A stretch of DNA of 64,000 nt, taken from Parasedimentitalea marina (GTDB lineage: Bacteria > Pseudomonadota > Alphaproteobacteria > Rhodobacterales > Rhodobacteraceae). The stretch lies in contig NZ_CP033219.1 of NCBI RefSeq assembly GCF_004006175.1, positions 372,001-436,000 of the forward strand. Reading direction: 5' to 3'. The position numbers and the translations under genes are program-made. A model generated the notes under the pieces. The model worked only from the letters and a program-made list of their open reading frames with translations. It searched no databases and had not been told where the DNA came from. This document shows positions 16,664-25,710 of the stretch, one piece after another. Numbering within the stretch: position 1 is the stretch's first letter; the number at the start of each line of letters is the position of its first letter.

Positions 16664-18385
16664 GTGACTTTCCCATTCCGACGCGCCGCAACGGCAGCTA
16701 TAGCTCTTTCTTTGGCATTTGGTGCGGTGGCTCCGGTCGCAGCCCAGGAACCCTCGGGTCCATATTTGGCAGGCCGTGCCGCGACATATGACAGCGACTT
16801 CGCCGCCGCCGCCGACTATTACACCCGCGCCCTGGTGCGGGATCCGCAAAACGCGGTGCTGATGGAAAGCGTAGTTTTTGCGCAGACGGCGCTGGGTCAG
16901 CTGAACAGGGCCCTTCCGGTTGCACAACGCATGTGGGACGAGGGCATCAACAGTCAGATCGCCAACATGGTGATGGTCGGCGGATTTACCCAAGCCCAAG
17001 ACTACCGCGCGCTGATGGACCGTGATCTCGAAAGTCAGGGCATCGGCCCGCTGGTGGATGGATTGGTCACCGCCTGGGCCCAGATGGGCGCTGGCAACGT
17101 GACCCAGGCACTGGACGCGTTTGACACGGTCGCCGAGGACGATGGCCTGCGGTTGTTTGCCCTGTATCACCGGGCACTTGCCCTGGCCTCAATCGGCGAT
17201 TTTGAAGCCTCCGAAGCGATGTTTGCTGCCAATGACAACCGACTGGCCAAAATCACCCGCCGCGCCGTGTTGGCCAGGGTGCAGGTTCTGTCGCAACTGG
17301 GTCACAACGACCAGGCGATGACCTTCCTGACCACTGTTTTTGGCAGCCACCTTGATCCGGCGCTGACCGTGATTTTCGACCGTCTGGCTGCGGATGAGAC
17401 TTTGCCCTTCATTCAGGCCGCTAGTGTCACCGATGGCATCGCCGAGGTGTTCTACACGGTGGCCTCGGCCCTGAGCGGCGAAGCGGCAGATGACTATGTA
17501 TTGGTCTATGCCCGCATGGCCTCTGTTCTTAGCCCTGATCACATGGATTCAGTTCTGCTCAGCGCGGAGCTGCTGGAAAAACTGGGCCGCTATGAGCTGT
17601 CGGTGGCCACCTATAAACAGGTGCAGCCGGGCCATCCTGATTTTCACGCCGCTGAAATGGGCCGCGCCGAGGCCCTGCGCCGCGCCGCCAAGCCAGACGC
17701 CGCGATCGAGGTGCTTGAACAGCTGACACGTGAATTCCCGGACCAGGCCAATGTCTATTCTTCCCTGGGCGATCTGCTGCGCCAGCAAGAGGACTATGCC
17801 CGGGCAGTCGAGGCCTATGACACCGCCCTGTCGATCCTGGATCAGGACAGCGCGTCCAACTGGTTCATTCTCTATGCCCGTGGCATCAGTCTGGAACGCC
17901 TGCAGCAATGGGACCGGGCCGAGGCTGATTTCCGCGCCGCGCTGGCGCTGAACCCCGACCGCCCCGAGGTGCTGAACTATCTGGGCTACTCGCTGGTTGA
18001 AAAGCAGATCAAGCTGGACGAAGCGCTGAGTATGATTGAGCGCGCGGTTGCCGCCCGCCCCGAGTCAGGCTTTATCCGCGACTCGCTGGGGTGGGTCTTG
18101 TATCGACTGGGTCGCTACGATGAAGCCACCGACCATATGGAGCGCGCGGTTGCGCTGATGCCGGTTGATCCGGTGGTCAACGACCATCTGGGCGACGTGT
18201 TCTGGGCTGTTGGCCGCTATCTCGAGGCCGAGTTCCAGTGGAAGCGGGCACTCTCATTTGTTGATCCCGAAGATACCGACAGCGAGGCCGACCCCGACCG
18301 CATTCGCCGCAAGCTTGAAATTGGTCTGGATCAGGTCCTGATCGAGGAAGGCGCAGATCCGCTCAAGATGGCCAATGACGGCTGA
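16664..18385 (+). CDS. Exported tetratricopeptide repeat protein
   Basis: The chosen GTG 16664 has GAGG about 11 bp upstream and gives a good signal peptide (FRRAATAAIALSLAFGAVAPVAAQE); TTG 16619 would add 15 polar residues. The mature part, about 550 residues, is made of helical TPR units, clearest at residues 330-520 (YSSLGDLLRQQEDYARAVEAYD, ALNPDRPEVLNYLGYSLVEK). It is likely a periplasmic or outer-membrane-linked scaffold with unknown partners. It overlaps ispE by 11 bp, a common neighbour arrangement that does not itself reveal function. Confidence 0.85.
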   Translation: MTFPFRRAATAAIALSLAFGAVAPVAAQEPSGPYLAGRAATYDSDFAAAADYYTRALVRDPQNAVLMESVVFAQTALGQLNRALPVAQRMWDEGINSQIANMVMVGGFTQAQDYRALMDRDLESQGIGPLVDGLVTAWAQMGAGNVTQALDAFDTVAEDDGLRLFALYHRALALASIGDFEASEAMFAANDNRLAKITRRAVLARVQVLSQLGHNDQAMTFLTTVFGSHLDPALTVIFDRLAADETLPFIQAASVTDGIAEVFYTVASALSGEAADDYVLVYARMASVLSPDHMDSVLLSAELLEKLGRYELSVATYKQVQPGHPDFHAAEMGRAEALRRAAKPDAAIEVLEQLTREFPDQANVYSSLGDLLRQQEDYARAVEAYDTALSILDQDSASNWFILYARGISLERLQQWDRAEADFRAALALNPDRPEVLNYLGYSLVEKQIKLDEALSMIERAVAARPESGFIRDSLGWVLYRLGRYDEATDHMERAVALMPVDPVVNDHLGDVFWAVGRYLEAEFQWKRALSFVDPEDTDSEADPDRIRRKLEIGLDQVLIEEGADPLKMANDG

Positions 18386-19196
18386 GGCATTCGCCCCGGC
18401 CAAGATCAATCTGACCCTGCATGTGACCGGCCAACGCGCGGACGGCTATCACCTGCTTGATAGTCTGGTGGTCTTTGCCGATGTCGGCGACCGCCTGCGG
18501 CTGACACCGGGCGATCAGATTTTGATCGATGTGTCGGGCGAGTTTGCCGAGGGCGTGCCCACCGATGATCGTAACCTCATCTGGCAAGCCGCCGAGGGAG
18601 CAGGTTGGTACGGACGCGTGCAGTTGGACAAGGTTCTGCCGCACGGGGCCGGGATTGGCGGTGGCTCGTCCGACGCCGCAACGGTGCTGAAAACACTTGC
18701 CGCGCAAGATCTGCCAACACCCAAAGAGTTTCAGCTCTCCTTAGGGGCAGATATCCCCGTTTGCATGGCCGCCCAAGCGTCGCGCATGCAGGGCATCGGC
18801 GACCATGTCACGCCAGTCAAACTGCCCAAACTCCCGGCGCTGCTGGTGAACCCCGGCGCCCATGTGCCAACTGGCGCTGTCTTTTCGGCGCTGGCACAGC
18901 GTGACAACCCGCCGATGCCATCGCATATCCCTGACTTCGCCACTCCACAGGAATGCGCCGCATGGCTCGCCGGGCAACGCAACGACATGCAGGGTCCAGC
19001 GGCTGGGATTGCTCCGCTGGTTGATCAGGTCCTGGCAGAGCTGAATTGCACCGGCAATATATTGCTGGCGCGCATGTCGGGTTCCGGGGCGACCTGTTTT
19101 GCGCTCTATCCCACCATGAAGGCCGCTCATCATGCGGCTTACGAAATTGAGACCGCCCATTCCGACTGGTGGTGCGTCGCAACCGAGCTGAGCTAG
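18375..19196 (+). CDS. ispE: 4-diphosphocytidyl-2-C-methyl-D-erythritol kinase
   Basis: IspE phosphorylates CDP-methylerythritol in the MEP isoprenoid pathway. The GHMP kinase ATP loop is PHGAGIGGGSSDAATVL (about residues 91-107). The N-terminal FAPAKINLTLHVTGQRADGYH is diagnostic, and RMSGSGATCFALY lies near the C-terminus. The 273 residues are a normal length. The polyprenyl diphosphate synthase about 1 kb on uses the products of this pathway. The ATG lies inside the TPR gene end. Confidence 0.94.
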   Translation: MTAEAFAPAKINLTLHVTGQRADGYHLLDSLVVFADVGDRLRLTPGDQILIDVSGEFAEGVPTDDRNLIWQAAEGAGWYGRVQLDKVLPHGAGIGGGSSDAATVLKTLAAQDLPTPKEFQLSLGADIPVCMAAQASRMQGIGDHVTPVKLPKLPALLVNPGAHVPTGAVFSALAQRDNPPMPSHIPDFATPQECAAWLAGQRNDMQGPAAGIAPLVDQVLAELNCTGNILLARMSGSGATCFALYPTMKAAHHAAYEIETAHSDWWCVATELS

Positions 19197-19214
19197 CGCT
19201 TTAGGTGTGCTGCC

Positions 19215-19982
19215 TTAGCACCCATCCGGCGAGACATCGATGCCAAGACTGCCAAGCAAATGATGCTGCTGCCCAGCTGAGATCATCATGCCGGCATGGC
19301 TTTTCAACCCGGTCAGGTCGAACCCGTCCAGATCGCTGCCGCGCAGATCAGTCCCGGCGAAATCCGCATCGGTTGTCTCAATGCCCAGCAGATTGCAGTC
19401 GCGCAGCACGGTGTTGACTAGCCGGGATCGCTGCAACGTCGCATAAGACAGATCGCAGCTGTCAAAGGTGCAGGACGACAGATCCAGCTTGCCGAAAATG
19501 GCGTCCACCAATTGACAGTCCTTGAAACGCGCCGACCCGAATCTGCGCTTGCCAGCATTTTGCACCAGTTTGGTGTTCTCGACGTCCAGACCGCGCATCT
19601 GACAGTCCTCAAATGACACCCCATAGGCCTCACAGCCGGTGATCTTGACCAGCGACATGTTGCATTTTGCAAACGTCGCACGCCCCAGATTGCAATAGCG
19701 AAAAGCTGTGGCGCTGGTGGTTGCCCCTTCAAAGAACACTGTGCTGTCAAACTGCGCATCGCGCAGGTTTGTGCCCTGGAACTCACAGTTGATGAACTTG
19801 CAATTGCGCCAACTGCTGCCGATCAGCGTGTCGCCCTTGATCCGGGTGTCGCGTATCACGCAGTCCTGAAACGACAGCTCGTCGTCGCCATTGACCCACT
19901 CAAAATCAAACCCGGACAGGTCCCGGCCCGCGCAGCCACTGTCACGTTCAATTTTATCGCAAAGGGCTGACGACAAATCCAA
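19215..19982 (-). CDS. Pentapeptide repeat protein with Qnr-like C-terminus
   Basis: Across about 220 residues there are repeated A(D/N)LXX-type pentapeptides (CDLSYATLQRSRL, ADFAGTDLRGSDLDGFDL), which form a right-handed quadrilateral beta helix. The last residues (SAGQQHHLLGSLGIDVSPD) resemble the dimerising tail of Qnr and MfpA proteins (..LLE.LGI.V). Those proteins mimic DNA and protect gyrase from quinolones. The similarity is by eye only; many pentapeptide proteins have no known role. It ends about 18 bp after the convergent ispE stop. Confidence 0.8.
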   Translation of the reverse strand: MDLSSALCDKIERDSGCAGRDLSGFDFEWVNGDDELSFQDCVIRDTRIKGDTLIGSSWRNCKFINCEFQGTNLRDAQFDSTVFFEGATTSATAFRYCNLGRATFAKCNMSLVKITGCEAYGVSFEDCQMRGLDVENTKLVQNAGKRRFGSARFKDCQLVDAIFGKLDLSSCTFDSCDLSYATLQRSRLVNTVLRDCNLLGIETTDADFAGTDLRGSDLDGFDLTGLKSHAGMMISAGQQHHLLGSLGIDVSPDGC

Positions 19983-20090
19983 AACTCAAAAACTCCAAAT
20001 GCGTCTACCTGCTGAATATACCTCCCGAGTAAGAGGCCAAAACCCCAATTTTGCAAGCCACTATCAACAGACATAGCCATGTTCCGCCGC

Positions 20091-20154
20091 TTCATCTGGC
20101 CAGAAATATCCCGGGGGTGAATTGGCCTCTTGGCCAAGAGGGGGCAGCGCCCCC
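20091..20154 (+). repeat. Family B intergenic repeat
   Basis: TTCATCTGGCCAGAAATATC is followed by CCGGGGG, a TTGGCC/GGCCAA hairpin and GGGGGC-AGC-GCCCCC (20140-20154). Copies with the same parts occur at 36497, 44177 (inverted) and 58429 (inverted). It sits 10 bp beyond the polyprenyl synthase stop and could terminate that minus-strand gene. Confidence 0.7.
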
Positions 20155-20163
20155 GCTGACCGT

Positions 20164-21162
20164 TCAATTCAGTCGCGCAACCACATAATCAGCGAGATCG
20201 CTCAGCATCTGACGAATGGGGTGATCCGGCAAAACGGACAGTGCCGCTTTAGCCTTATTTGCCCATCCATTGGCATCATCCCGTGTGGCCGCCAGCGTTG
20301 CGTATTTATCCATCAGCGCCAAAGCCTGCTCAAGATCGCCGTCCTGCTGGCGACCTTTCTCGATGGTGCGCCTCCAGAATTCACGTTCCTCATCGGTGGC
20401 CTGCGCCACGGCCTTGATCACCGGCAGGGTCAATTTGCGTTCGCGAAAATCATCGCCGATGTTCTTACCGGTGACCTTGCTGTCGCCTTGATAGTCCAGC
20501 AGGTCGTCGGCAATCTGAAAGGCGATCCCCAGCGCGTCACCATAGTCGTACAGTGCCTTGATCTGGGCCTCGTCAGCGCTCGCAATAACGCCGCCCACTT
20601 CGGTTGCTGCTGAAAACAGGGCGGCCGTCTTGCCGCGCACCACTTGCAGATAGATCTCTTCGCCGGTCTTCAGGTCCTGCGCTGCGGTCATTTGCAGCAC
20701 TTCGCCTTCGGCAATGGTGGCAGAGGCATTGGCAAGAATGTCCAGTACCTGCAGGTTGCCGGTTTCCACCATCAGCTGAAAGCTGCGCGAAAACAGGTAG
20801 TCGCCCACCAGAACCGATGATTTATTGTCCCACAGCAGGTTGGCAGTGGGGCGGCCACGGCGCTGGCCGCTTTCGTCAACCACGTCGTCATGCAGCAGGG
20901 TGGCGGTGTGAATGAATTCAACCGTTGCGGCCAGTTTCAGGTGATGCTCACCTTCATAGGCGCACATGCGCGCCGCAGCCAGGGTCAGCATCGGGCGCAG
21001 CCTCTTGCCGCCGGCCTCGACCAGATGCGCGGTGACCTCGGGGATGCGCGGCGCATGTTCCGAGGCCATCCGGGTGCGGATCAGCCTATTCACGGCCTCC
21101 ATTTCACCGCTCAGGGCGGCGGCCAATTGATCATGCGGTTTTTGTGCCAGGCTCTGGTTCAT
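20164..21162 (-). CDS. Long-chain polyprenyl diphosphate synthase
   Basis: This enzyme builds the ubiquinone side chain (octa- or decaprenyl) by adding isopentenyl units. The two Asp-rich motifs are LLHDDVVDE and IADDLLDY, and GGKRLRPML lies near the start. From ATG 21162 (MNQSLAQKPHDQ) it has 332 residues, close to homologues; in-frame ATGs at 21189 and 21216 would add 9 and 18 residues without a better ribosome site. Head-to-head with the DUF2007 gene on the plus strand. Confidence 0.92.
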   Translation of the reverse strand: MNQSLAQKPHDQLAAALSGEMEAVNRLIRTRMASEHAPRIPEVTAHLVEAGGKRLRPMLTLAAARMCAYEGEHHLKLAATVEFIHTATLLHDDVVDESGQRRGRPTANLLWDNKSSVLVGDYLFSRSFQLMVETGNLQVLDILANASATIAEGEVLQMTAAQDLKTGEEIYLQVVRGKTAALFSAATEVGGVIASADEAQIKALYDYGDALGIAFQIADDLLDYQGDSKVTGKNIGDDFRERKLTLPVIKAVAQATDEEREFWRRTIEKGRQQDGDLEQALALMDKYATLAATRDDANGWANKAKAALSVLPDHPIRQMLSDLADYVVARLN

Positions 21163-21219
21163 TATATTCCCGATTGCAAGGCTCGACATCCGACCGCCCT
21201 TGCCCTTAGATCCCATCTT

Positions 21220-21432
21220 ATGAAGGAACTTTTACGCAGCACCGATCCAACCATCATGGCCTTTGCCTCCGCCCTTCTTCAGGGGGAGGATATAGACTGC
21301 TTTCAGGTGGACGTAAATATGAGCATCCTTGAAGGAGGCATTGGAATTTTTCCGCGTCGCCTGATGGTGCGGGTTGATGATCACGCCGACGCCGAACGCG
21401 TCATGCGTGACAATGAAATTCCGTTGAAATAA
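21220..21432 (+). CDS. DUF2007 family small protein
   Basis: The 70-residue protein MKELLRSTDPTIMAFASALL...EIPLK matches the short DUF2007 family: an N-terminal helix that reads like a position/address segment, GEDIDCFQVDVNMSILEGGIG in the middle, then RLMVRVDDHADAERVM. The function is unknown. The stop overlaps the start of the methyltransferase gene by one base (TAATG), so they are probably coupled. The upstream in-frame extension is antisense to the polyprenyl synthase and is not expected to be used. Confidence 0.82.
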   Translation: MKELLRSTDPTIMAFASALLQGEDIDCFQVDVNMSILEGGIGIFPRRLMVRVDDHADAERVMRDNEIPLK

Positions 21433-22205
21433 TGAGCGATTTCTCTGACAGCGCACTGACCTGCAACGACTTCCTTGGCGGCAAAGTCCGAATTTGGCAG
21501 CCCAAGGATGGCTATCGCGCCGGGGTGGACCCGGTGCTGCTGGCGGCCAGTGTTCCGGCCCGGCCCAAGCAGCGGGTGCTGGAACTGGGCTGTGGCGCGG
21601 GGCAGGTCTTGTTGTGCCTTGGGGCGCGGGTTCCGGATCTGGATCTGACGGGGGTCGAGCTGCAGTCCAATTATGCGCAGCTGGCCCGGCGCAATGGCAC
21701 TGAAAATCAGATTGATCTTGCCGTGGTACAGGGTGACCTGGCCGGGTTACCCGAGGACCTGCGTCAACGTCAGTTCGACCATGTTCTGGCCAATCCACCC
21801 TATTATTCCCGTGGCGCGCACAGCTCGTCCCCCGATGCCGGACGGGCCACCGCCCTGGGCGAGCAGACACCTTTGGCCGATTGGATCGGGGTCGCGGCTA
21901 AACGGTTGGCACCGCAAGGCATGCTGCATATGATCCAGCGCATCGACAGGCTGCCGGAAATGCTGATCGCCTGCGAGGGTCGGCTTGGCTCGATCGAGGT
22001 GCTGCCTTTGGCCGCGCGGGTTGGTCGCGCCCCCGACCTGCTGATCCTGCGAGCCCGCAAGTCGGGCCGGGCAGCGTTTCGCCTGCACGCGCCGCTGATC
22101 CTGCACAAGGGCGCGCGGCACGAGGTGGACGGCGACAGCTATCAACCCTGTATTGCAGCCATATTGCGCAAGGGCGAAGCCTTGGAATGGCCCGGTTCCC
22201 GTTAG
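21432..22205 (+). CDS. tRNA1(Val) A37 N6-methyltransferase-like protein
   Basis: A 257-residue SAM-dependent methyltransferase. Motif I is VLELGCGAGQVLLCLGARV, and the amino-methyltransferase motif IV is VLANPPYYSRG. The N-terminal TCNDFLGGKVRIWQPKDGYRAGVDPVLLAA is typical of the TrmN6/YfiC group, which methylates A37 of tRNA1(Val). Substrate assignment is by family. It starts on the last base of the DUF2007 stop. Confidence 0.85.
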   Translation: MSDFSDSALTCNDFLGGKVRIWQPKDGYRAGVDPVLLAASVPARPKQRVLELGCGAGQVLLCLGARVPDLDLTGVELQSNYAQLARRNGTENQIDLAVVQGDLAGLPEDLRQRQFDHVLANPPYYSRGAHSSSPDAGRATALGEQTPLADWIGVAAKRLAPQGMLHMIQRIDRLPEMLIACEGRLGSIEVLPLAARVGRAPDLLILRARKSGRAAFRLHAPLILHKGARHEVDGDSYQPCIAAILRKGEALEWPGSR

Positions 22206-22358
22206 GGCTGCGCGACAGTCTGCCACAGGTGGCCCAATAGCAGGCAAAAACTGGCCGAAAGTTTCAATTTCTCGACAAATGAATGCGTCTGCAGCGTGAC
22301 AGTTTCATTTTCTTGTGGTCCACTCTTAATACGAACTTAGCTTTTAAGGAGGATTGCC

Positions 22359-22535
22359 ATGAGCCTCAGCTCACATCTGGTTGAACTGAAAAAGAAGCAC
22401 GAGACCCTAAGCAGTGAAGTGGAAGTTGCGCAACGCGCACCTAGCACGGACGGGCTCGAAATTGCCGAGATGAAAAAACAGAAGCTGAAACTCAAGGAAG
22501 AGATCGAGCGTCTATCACATGTCGAACTGACCTAG
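22359..22535 (+). CDS. DUF465 (YdcH-like) small helical protein
   Basis: The 58-residue protein MSLSSHLVELKKKHETLSSE...LKEEIERLSHVELT is nearly all charged helix and matches the short DUF465 family in pattern (HLxxLxxKHxxLd...Kk.KL.lKDEI). A perfect AAGGAGG (22346-22352) stands 6 bp before the ATG. The function is unknown. It has its own AT-richer upstream region of about 150 bp, so it is probably transcribed separately. Confidence 0.88.
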   Translation: MSLSSHLVELKKKHETLSSEVEVAQRAPSTDGLEIAEMKKQKLKLKEEIERLSHVELT

Positions 22536-22594
22536 AGAATTGTAGGTCGGGGCCTAGGCTGGCCCCGTCCTACCGTCGTACTGATCCGCTACAC

Positions 22595-23458
22595 TTACCC
22601 AGTGGCACTGGCCCGTGCTGCAATGACCGCACCCAAAGTGACTAAGCCAGCGGCCAGCGCAAGCCCCCATGACGGGGCCGCAATTCCGGCAATCACCAAA
22701 ACCAATGTCGACAGCAGCGGTGCCCCGTATGAGCTGGTGCCCAGCATCTGAATGTCGCCCTGTTTGACGCCGATATCCCAGACATAAAACGCCAGCCCCA
22801 CCGGGCCCAGACCCAACAACAGGGTGGCGCTCCAGCCCCAGATCCCAATCGGCCAAACCGTGTCCTCGATTGCAAAATGCAGCCCCCATGAGGCCAGCGC
22901 CGTGGCACAGCAGAACACCGCGACCGAGCTGGTCGGGGCCGACCCCACCAGCCTGGAGATCACGGAATATCCTGACCATGTCAGTGCGCACAGCAGTGCC
23001 AGCCCATATCCGGGCAGATATTGCATCTGAAACCCAGCGCCACCGCCCGCAATGATGGTGGCCGCGCCAGCAAAACCCAAAACCGCGCCAATCAGGTGAC
23101 CCCGGCGCAGGGTCTCGCCGGGCAGCAGCCCGGAAAACAGCACAATCAGCAGTGGCCAGAGATAGGCAATCAACCCGGCCTCGGCAGCTGGGGCCAGTCG
23201 CAACGCCGAGAAGTACAGCGCGTGATAGCCAAACAGCCCAACAGTGCCAAAGGCGTAGACCTTCCAGGACACCCGGCGCAATTGTCCCAACTGACCGCTG
23301 ACTGCGGTCCAGATCAGCCCAAGGGTGCCGCCGATGGTAAAGCAGATGGCATTCAGTAACAGCGGTGGTGTTGGCGCCGATCCAACGGTCAACAGGGCCA
23401 GCAGCGCCCACAATAAAACGGCGATAAATCCTATCGCGGTGGCCTTGGATCTGGTCAT
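22595..23458 (-). CDS. EamA family transporter (drug/metabolite superfamily)
   Basis: A 287-residue inner-membrane protein with ten hydrophobic segments in two EamA repeats (first repeat ending SGLLPGE, second beginning LPGYGLALLCALTWSGYSVI). It resembles YddG-type exporters of aromatic amino acids, but the substrate is unproven. The start overlaps the LysR-type regulator stop by 4 bp (ATGA), so both genes are expressed together. Confidence 0.87.
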   Translation of the reverse strand: MTRSKATAIGFIAVLLWALLALLTVGSAPTPPLLLNAICFTIGGTLGLIWTAVSGQLGQLRRVSWKVYAFGTVGLFGYHALYFSALRLAPAAEAGLIAYLWPLLIVLFSGLLPGETLRRGHLIGAVLGFAGAATIIAGGGAGFQMQYLPGYGLALLCALTWSGYSVISRLVGSAPTSSVAVFCCATALASWGLHFAIEDTVWPIGIWGWSATLLLGLGPVGLAFYVWDIGVKQGDIQMLGTSSYGAPLLSTLVLVIAGIAAPSWGLALAAGLVTLGAVIAARASATG

Positions 23459-24402
23459 GCTGGTGGGATGTCCTCGACTGGGATGATGGTGAACTGATCC
23501 GAGATATGTACGGTTTTTTCAATCTCGGCAAAGAACCAATCTCTGAATGCCGCGATTTGTGGCCGTGTTTCTGCGCCAGGCAAGCACAAAAACCGGAATC
23601 GCCCTTGGGTTTCTATGGCCACCTTGAATGGCGCGACCAGACGGCCCTCGGCCAGATCTTTGACGATCATCGCACGGCGGCCAAGCACCGCACCGGCGCC
23701 GGCAAGCGCAGCATCCACCGCATGATCCGCGTTCGAAAAATGCGTCCCGTGAACCGGAGTGTGGTTTATCCCCATGGCGCGAAACCAGGTCGGCCAATCG
23801 CACGATGGCCGCAAAAAGCTGATCGAGTCATCGTAGATCAACGGCGCCTTCATTAGGCTTTCGGGGGTGGGGAACTGCTCGGCCATTTCAGGTGACATGA
23901 CAGGGGTCAACCATTCTTTGCGCACTGGTCTGCTGTACAGGCCATCGTCAGATCCCTCGCCAAAACGTATAGCCACATCCACATCGTCCCGTTCTAGATC
24001 CATTCGGCGCAGCGTGGCCGAAAACCGCAAGTCGATTTCAGGGTGGGCCCGGGCAAATTCGTACAATCGCGGCGCAAACCATTTCGCTGTCAGAGCCGGA
24101 CCTGCCGTCACGGTTAGATTGGTATTGTCCTGCAAGCGCCGCGTTGCGTTCCAGGCTGCAGTTAATGTTTGGAACCCTTCAGCTGCGCCGGGTGCCAGGG
24201 TGCGTCCTGCCTCGGTCAGCTCTACCGCCCGATTCTTACGATGAAACAGTGGCTGGCCCAGATGGTCCTCAAGCGACTTGATCTGAAACGAAAGAGCCGC
24301 CGGCGTGACATTCAGTTCCGCTGCTGCAAGGGCAAAGGACATGTGACGGGCGGCGGCATCAAAGGCACGCAGGGCGGTGAGGGGGGGCAACCGGTTCGAC
24401 AT
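23455..24402 (-). CDS. LysR-type regulator, GcvA-like
   Basis: From ATG 24402 the protein has 315 residues: an N-terminal winged helix-turn-helix (LPPLTALRAFDAAARHMSFALAAAEL, then TPAALSFQIKSLEDHLG) and a periplasmic-binding-like effector domain. The phrase PLFHRKNRAVELTEAGR is typical of the GcvA subgroup. In-frame starts further upstream extend the frame by 55 residues into a region holding a divergent small gene and are unlikely. It overlaps the EamA transporter, which it may control. Confidence 0.88.
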   Translation of the reverse strand: MSNRLPPLTALRAFDAAARHMSFALAAAELNVTPAALSFQIKSLEDHLGQPLFHRKNRAVELTEAGRTLAPGAAEGFQTLTAAWNATRRLQDNTNLTVTAGPALTAKWFAPRLYEFARAHPEIDLRFSATLRRMDLERDDVDVAIRFGEGSDDGLYSRPVRKEWLTPVMSPEMAEQFPTPESLMKAPLIYDDSISFLRPSCDWPTWFRAMGINHTPVHGTHFSNADHAVDAALAGAGAVLGRRAMIVKDLAEGRLVAPFKVAIETQGRFRFLCLPGAETRPQIAAFRDWFFAEIEKTVHISDQFTIIPVEDIPPA

Positions 24403-24513
24403 ACTCACACAAGTATTACTTAACTGACCGGATGAAAAGTCTCGTTTGTGCCTTTTGTTGTCACGTACCATATTGGCCATAGATAAATATGACTGAACCG
24501 AAAGGAACGCATC

Positions 24514-24654
24514 ATGCTGGAATATAGTGCAAACGCTGCCACCAGAGACGCCTTTGCCCGTGCCCACGCCGAGCGCGGACAGATGATGCGGGATGTCTGG
24601 AATTGGCTATGGAGTTCCCACAAGGCAGCAGCAATCAAGGCTGTGACCGCTTGA
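24514..24654 (+). CDS. Small conserved-looking protein (46 residues)
   Basis: MLEYSANAATRDAFARAHAE... is an amphipathic helical peptide ending VWNWLWSSHKAAAIKAVTA. AAAGGAA stands 7 bp before the ATG, and a strong terminator follows 53 bp after the stop, so it looks like a complete small transcription unit. It is divergent from the GcvA-like regulator. The Arg/Trp-rich short form recalls DUF1127-type mini-proteins of alphaproteobacteria, but the usual C-terminal motif is missing. Function unknown. Confidence 0.6.
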   Translation: MLEYSANAATRDAFARAHAERGQMMRDVWNWLWSSHKAAAIKAVTA

Positions 24655-24707
24655 TCAGGACAGGATTTCCCGCTGGGCGCAGCGCGCGCGTTCTTACGGG
24701 ATACCAA

Positions 24708-24743
24708 AAGGGCCGGTCCACATGGGCCGGCCCTTGTTGTTTT
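24708..24743. terminator. Bidirectional intrinsic terminator
   Basis: AAGGGCCGG (24708-24716) pairs with CCGGCCCTT (24727-24735), followed by GTTGTTTT. On the minus strand the run of A before the stem gives a weaker T-run. It separates the 46-residue gene from phaB. Confidence 0.75.
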
Positions 24744-24757
24744 CATGGACCTAGGGC

Positions 24758-25480
24758 TTAGGCAAAGAACTGTGCGCCGTTGGCCGAGATGGTCGACCCG
24801 TTGACAAACCCTGAGTCGTCCGAGGCCAGGAAGACAACGCAGCGTGCGATCTCTTCGGGCTCACCCAAGCGGCCGGTGGGGATCTGCGAGATAATGCTGT
24901 CGCGGACCTTCTCGGGCACGGCCATCACCATTTCGGTGGCGATATAGCCCGGGCAAATGGCATTGGCTGTGATGCCTGCGCGCGCGCCTTCCTGTGCCAG
25001 TGATTTCACAATGCCCAGATCACCAGCCTTGGTTGCGGCATAGTTGACCTGTGCGAACTGACCCTTCTGACCGTTGATAGAGCTGATCACGATGACGCGG
25101 CCAAACTTGCGCTCGCGCATGCCGGGCCAGATCGGGTGCACTGTGTTGAACACGCCGGTCAGATTGGTGTCGACCACCTGATGCCACTGCTCCGGGGTCA
25201 TCTTGTGGAACGGTGCATCGCGGGTGATGCCGGCATTGGCGACCACAACATCAATGGGCCCCAAATCCGCCTCGACCTGGGCAATGCCTGCCTTGCTGTC
25301 ATCGTAGTCGGCAACATTCCACTTGTAGGTCTTGATGCCGGTCTCTTCGGTAAAGGCTGCTGCGGCTTGGTCGTTCCCGGCATATGTGGCGGCGACGCTA
25401 TAGCCTTCGGCCTTGAGCGCCTGTGAAATTGCTGCGCCGATGCCGCGTGTGCCGCCGGTGACGAGAGCTGTTCGTGCCAT
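24758..25480 (-). CDS. phaB: Acetoacetyl-CoA reductase
   Basis: PhaB reduces acetoacetyl-CoA to (R)-3-hydroxybutyryl-CoA with NADPH for polyhydroxybutyrate and for the ethylmalonyl-CoA pathway. It has the short-chain dehydrogenase fold with LVTGGTRGIGAAI, NAGITRD, the catalytic Ser (ISSINGQKGQFAQVNY) and YAATK. From ATG 25480 it has 240 residues, the standard length; an upstream start adds nine poorly conserved residues. AAAGGA lies about 8 bp upstream. It has its own promoter region, separate from phaA. Confidence 0.93.
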   Translation of the reverse strand: MARTALVTGGTRGIGAAISQALKAEGYSVAATYAGNDQAAAAFTEETGIKTYKWNVADYDDSKAGIAQVEADLGPIDVVVANAGITRDAPFHKMTPEQWHQVVDTNLTGVFNTVHPIWPGMRERKFGRVIVISSINGQKGQFAQVNYAATKAGDLGIVKSLAQEGARAGITANAICPGYIATEMVMAVPEKVRDSIISQIPTGRLGEPEEIARCVVFLASDDSGFVNGSTISANGAQFFA

Positions 25481-25540
25481 ATGGAGAATCCTTTGATATT
25501 GGTTCACTTGGTAATCTTGCTACAGTTTTGACATCCTATA

Positions 25541-25555
25541 CGCAACATTGTTGCG
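25541..25555. promoter_or_regulatory. Palindromic operator upstream of phaB
   Basis: CGCAACA-T-TGTTGCG (25541-25555), overlapped by TTGCGCAA (25551-25558), lies about 61-75 bp upstream of the phaB start and just before TATAGG on the minus strand. TGC/GCA-rich dyads are typical of PhaR, the PHB-responsive repressor. Assignment is inferred. Confidence 0.5.
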
Positions 25556-25710
25556 CAAGAAAATCGCCGCATTGCCGCATAAAATTGCTGCACGCGTGAT
25601 TTCACAGTAATCTGAATGGGTTTTTGCGCAAGCATTTCGGGTCAACGGCGGTGAAATTGCCCGAAATATGGGCTAACGCAGAGATGGCGCGGCGCCTGAC
25701 CATTAGGCAC

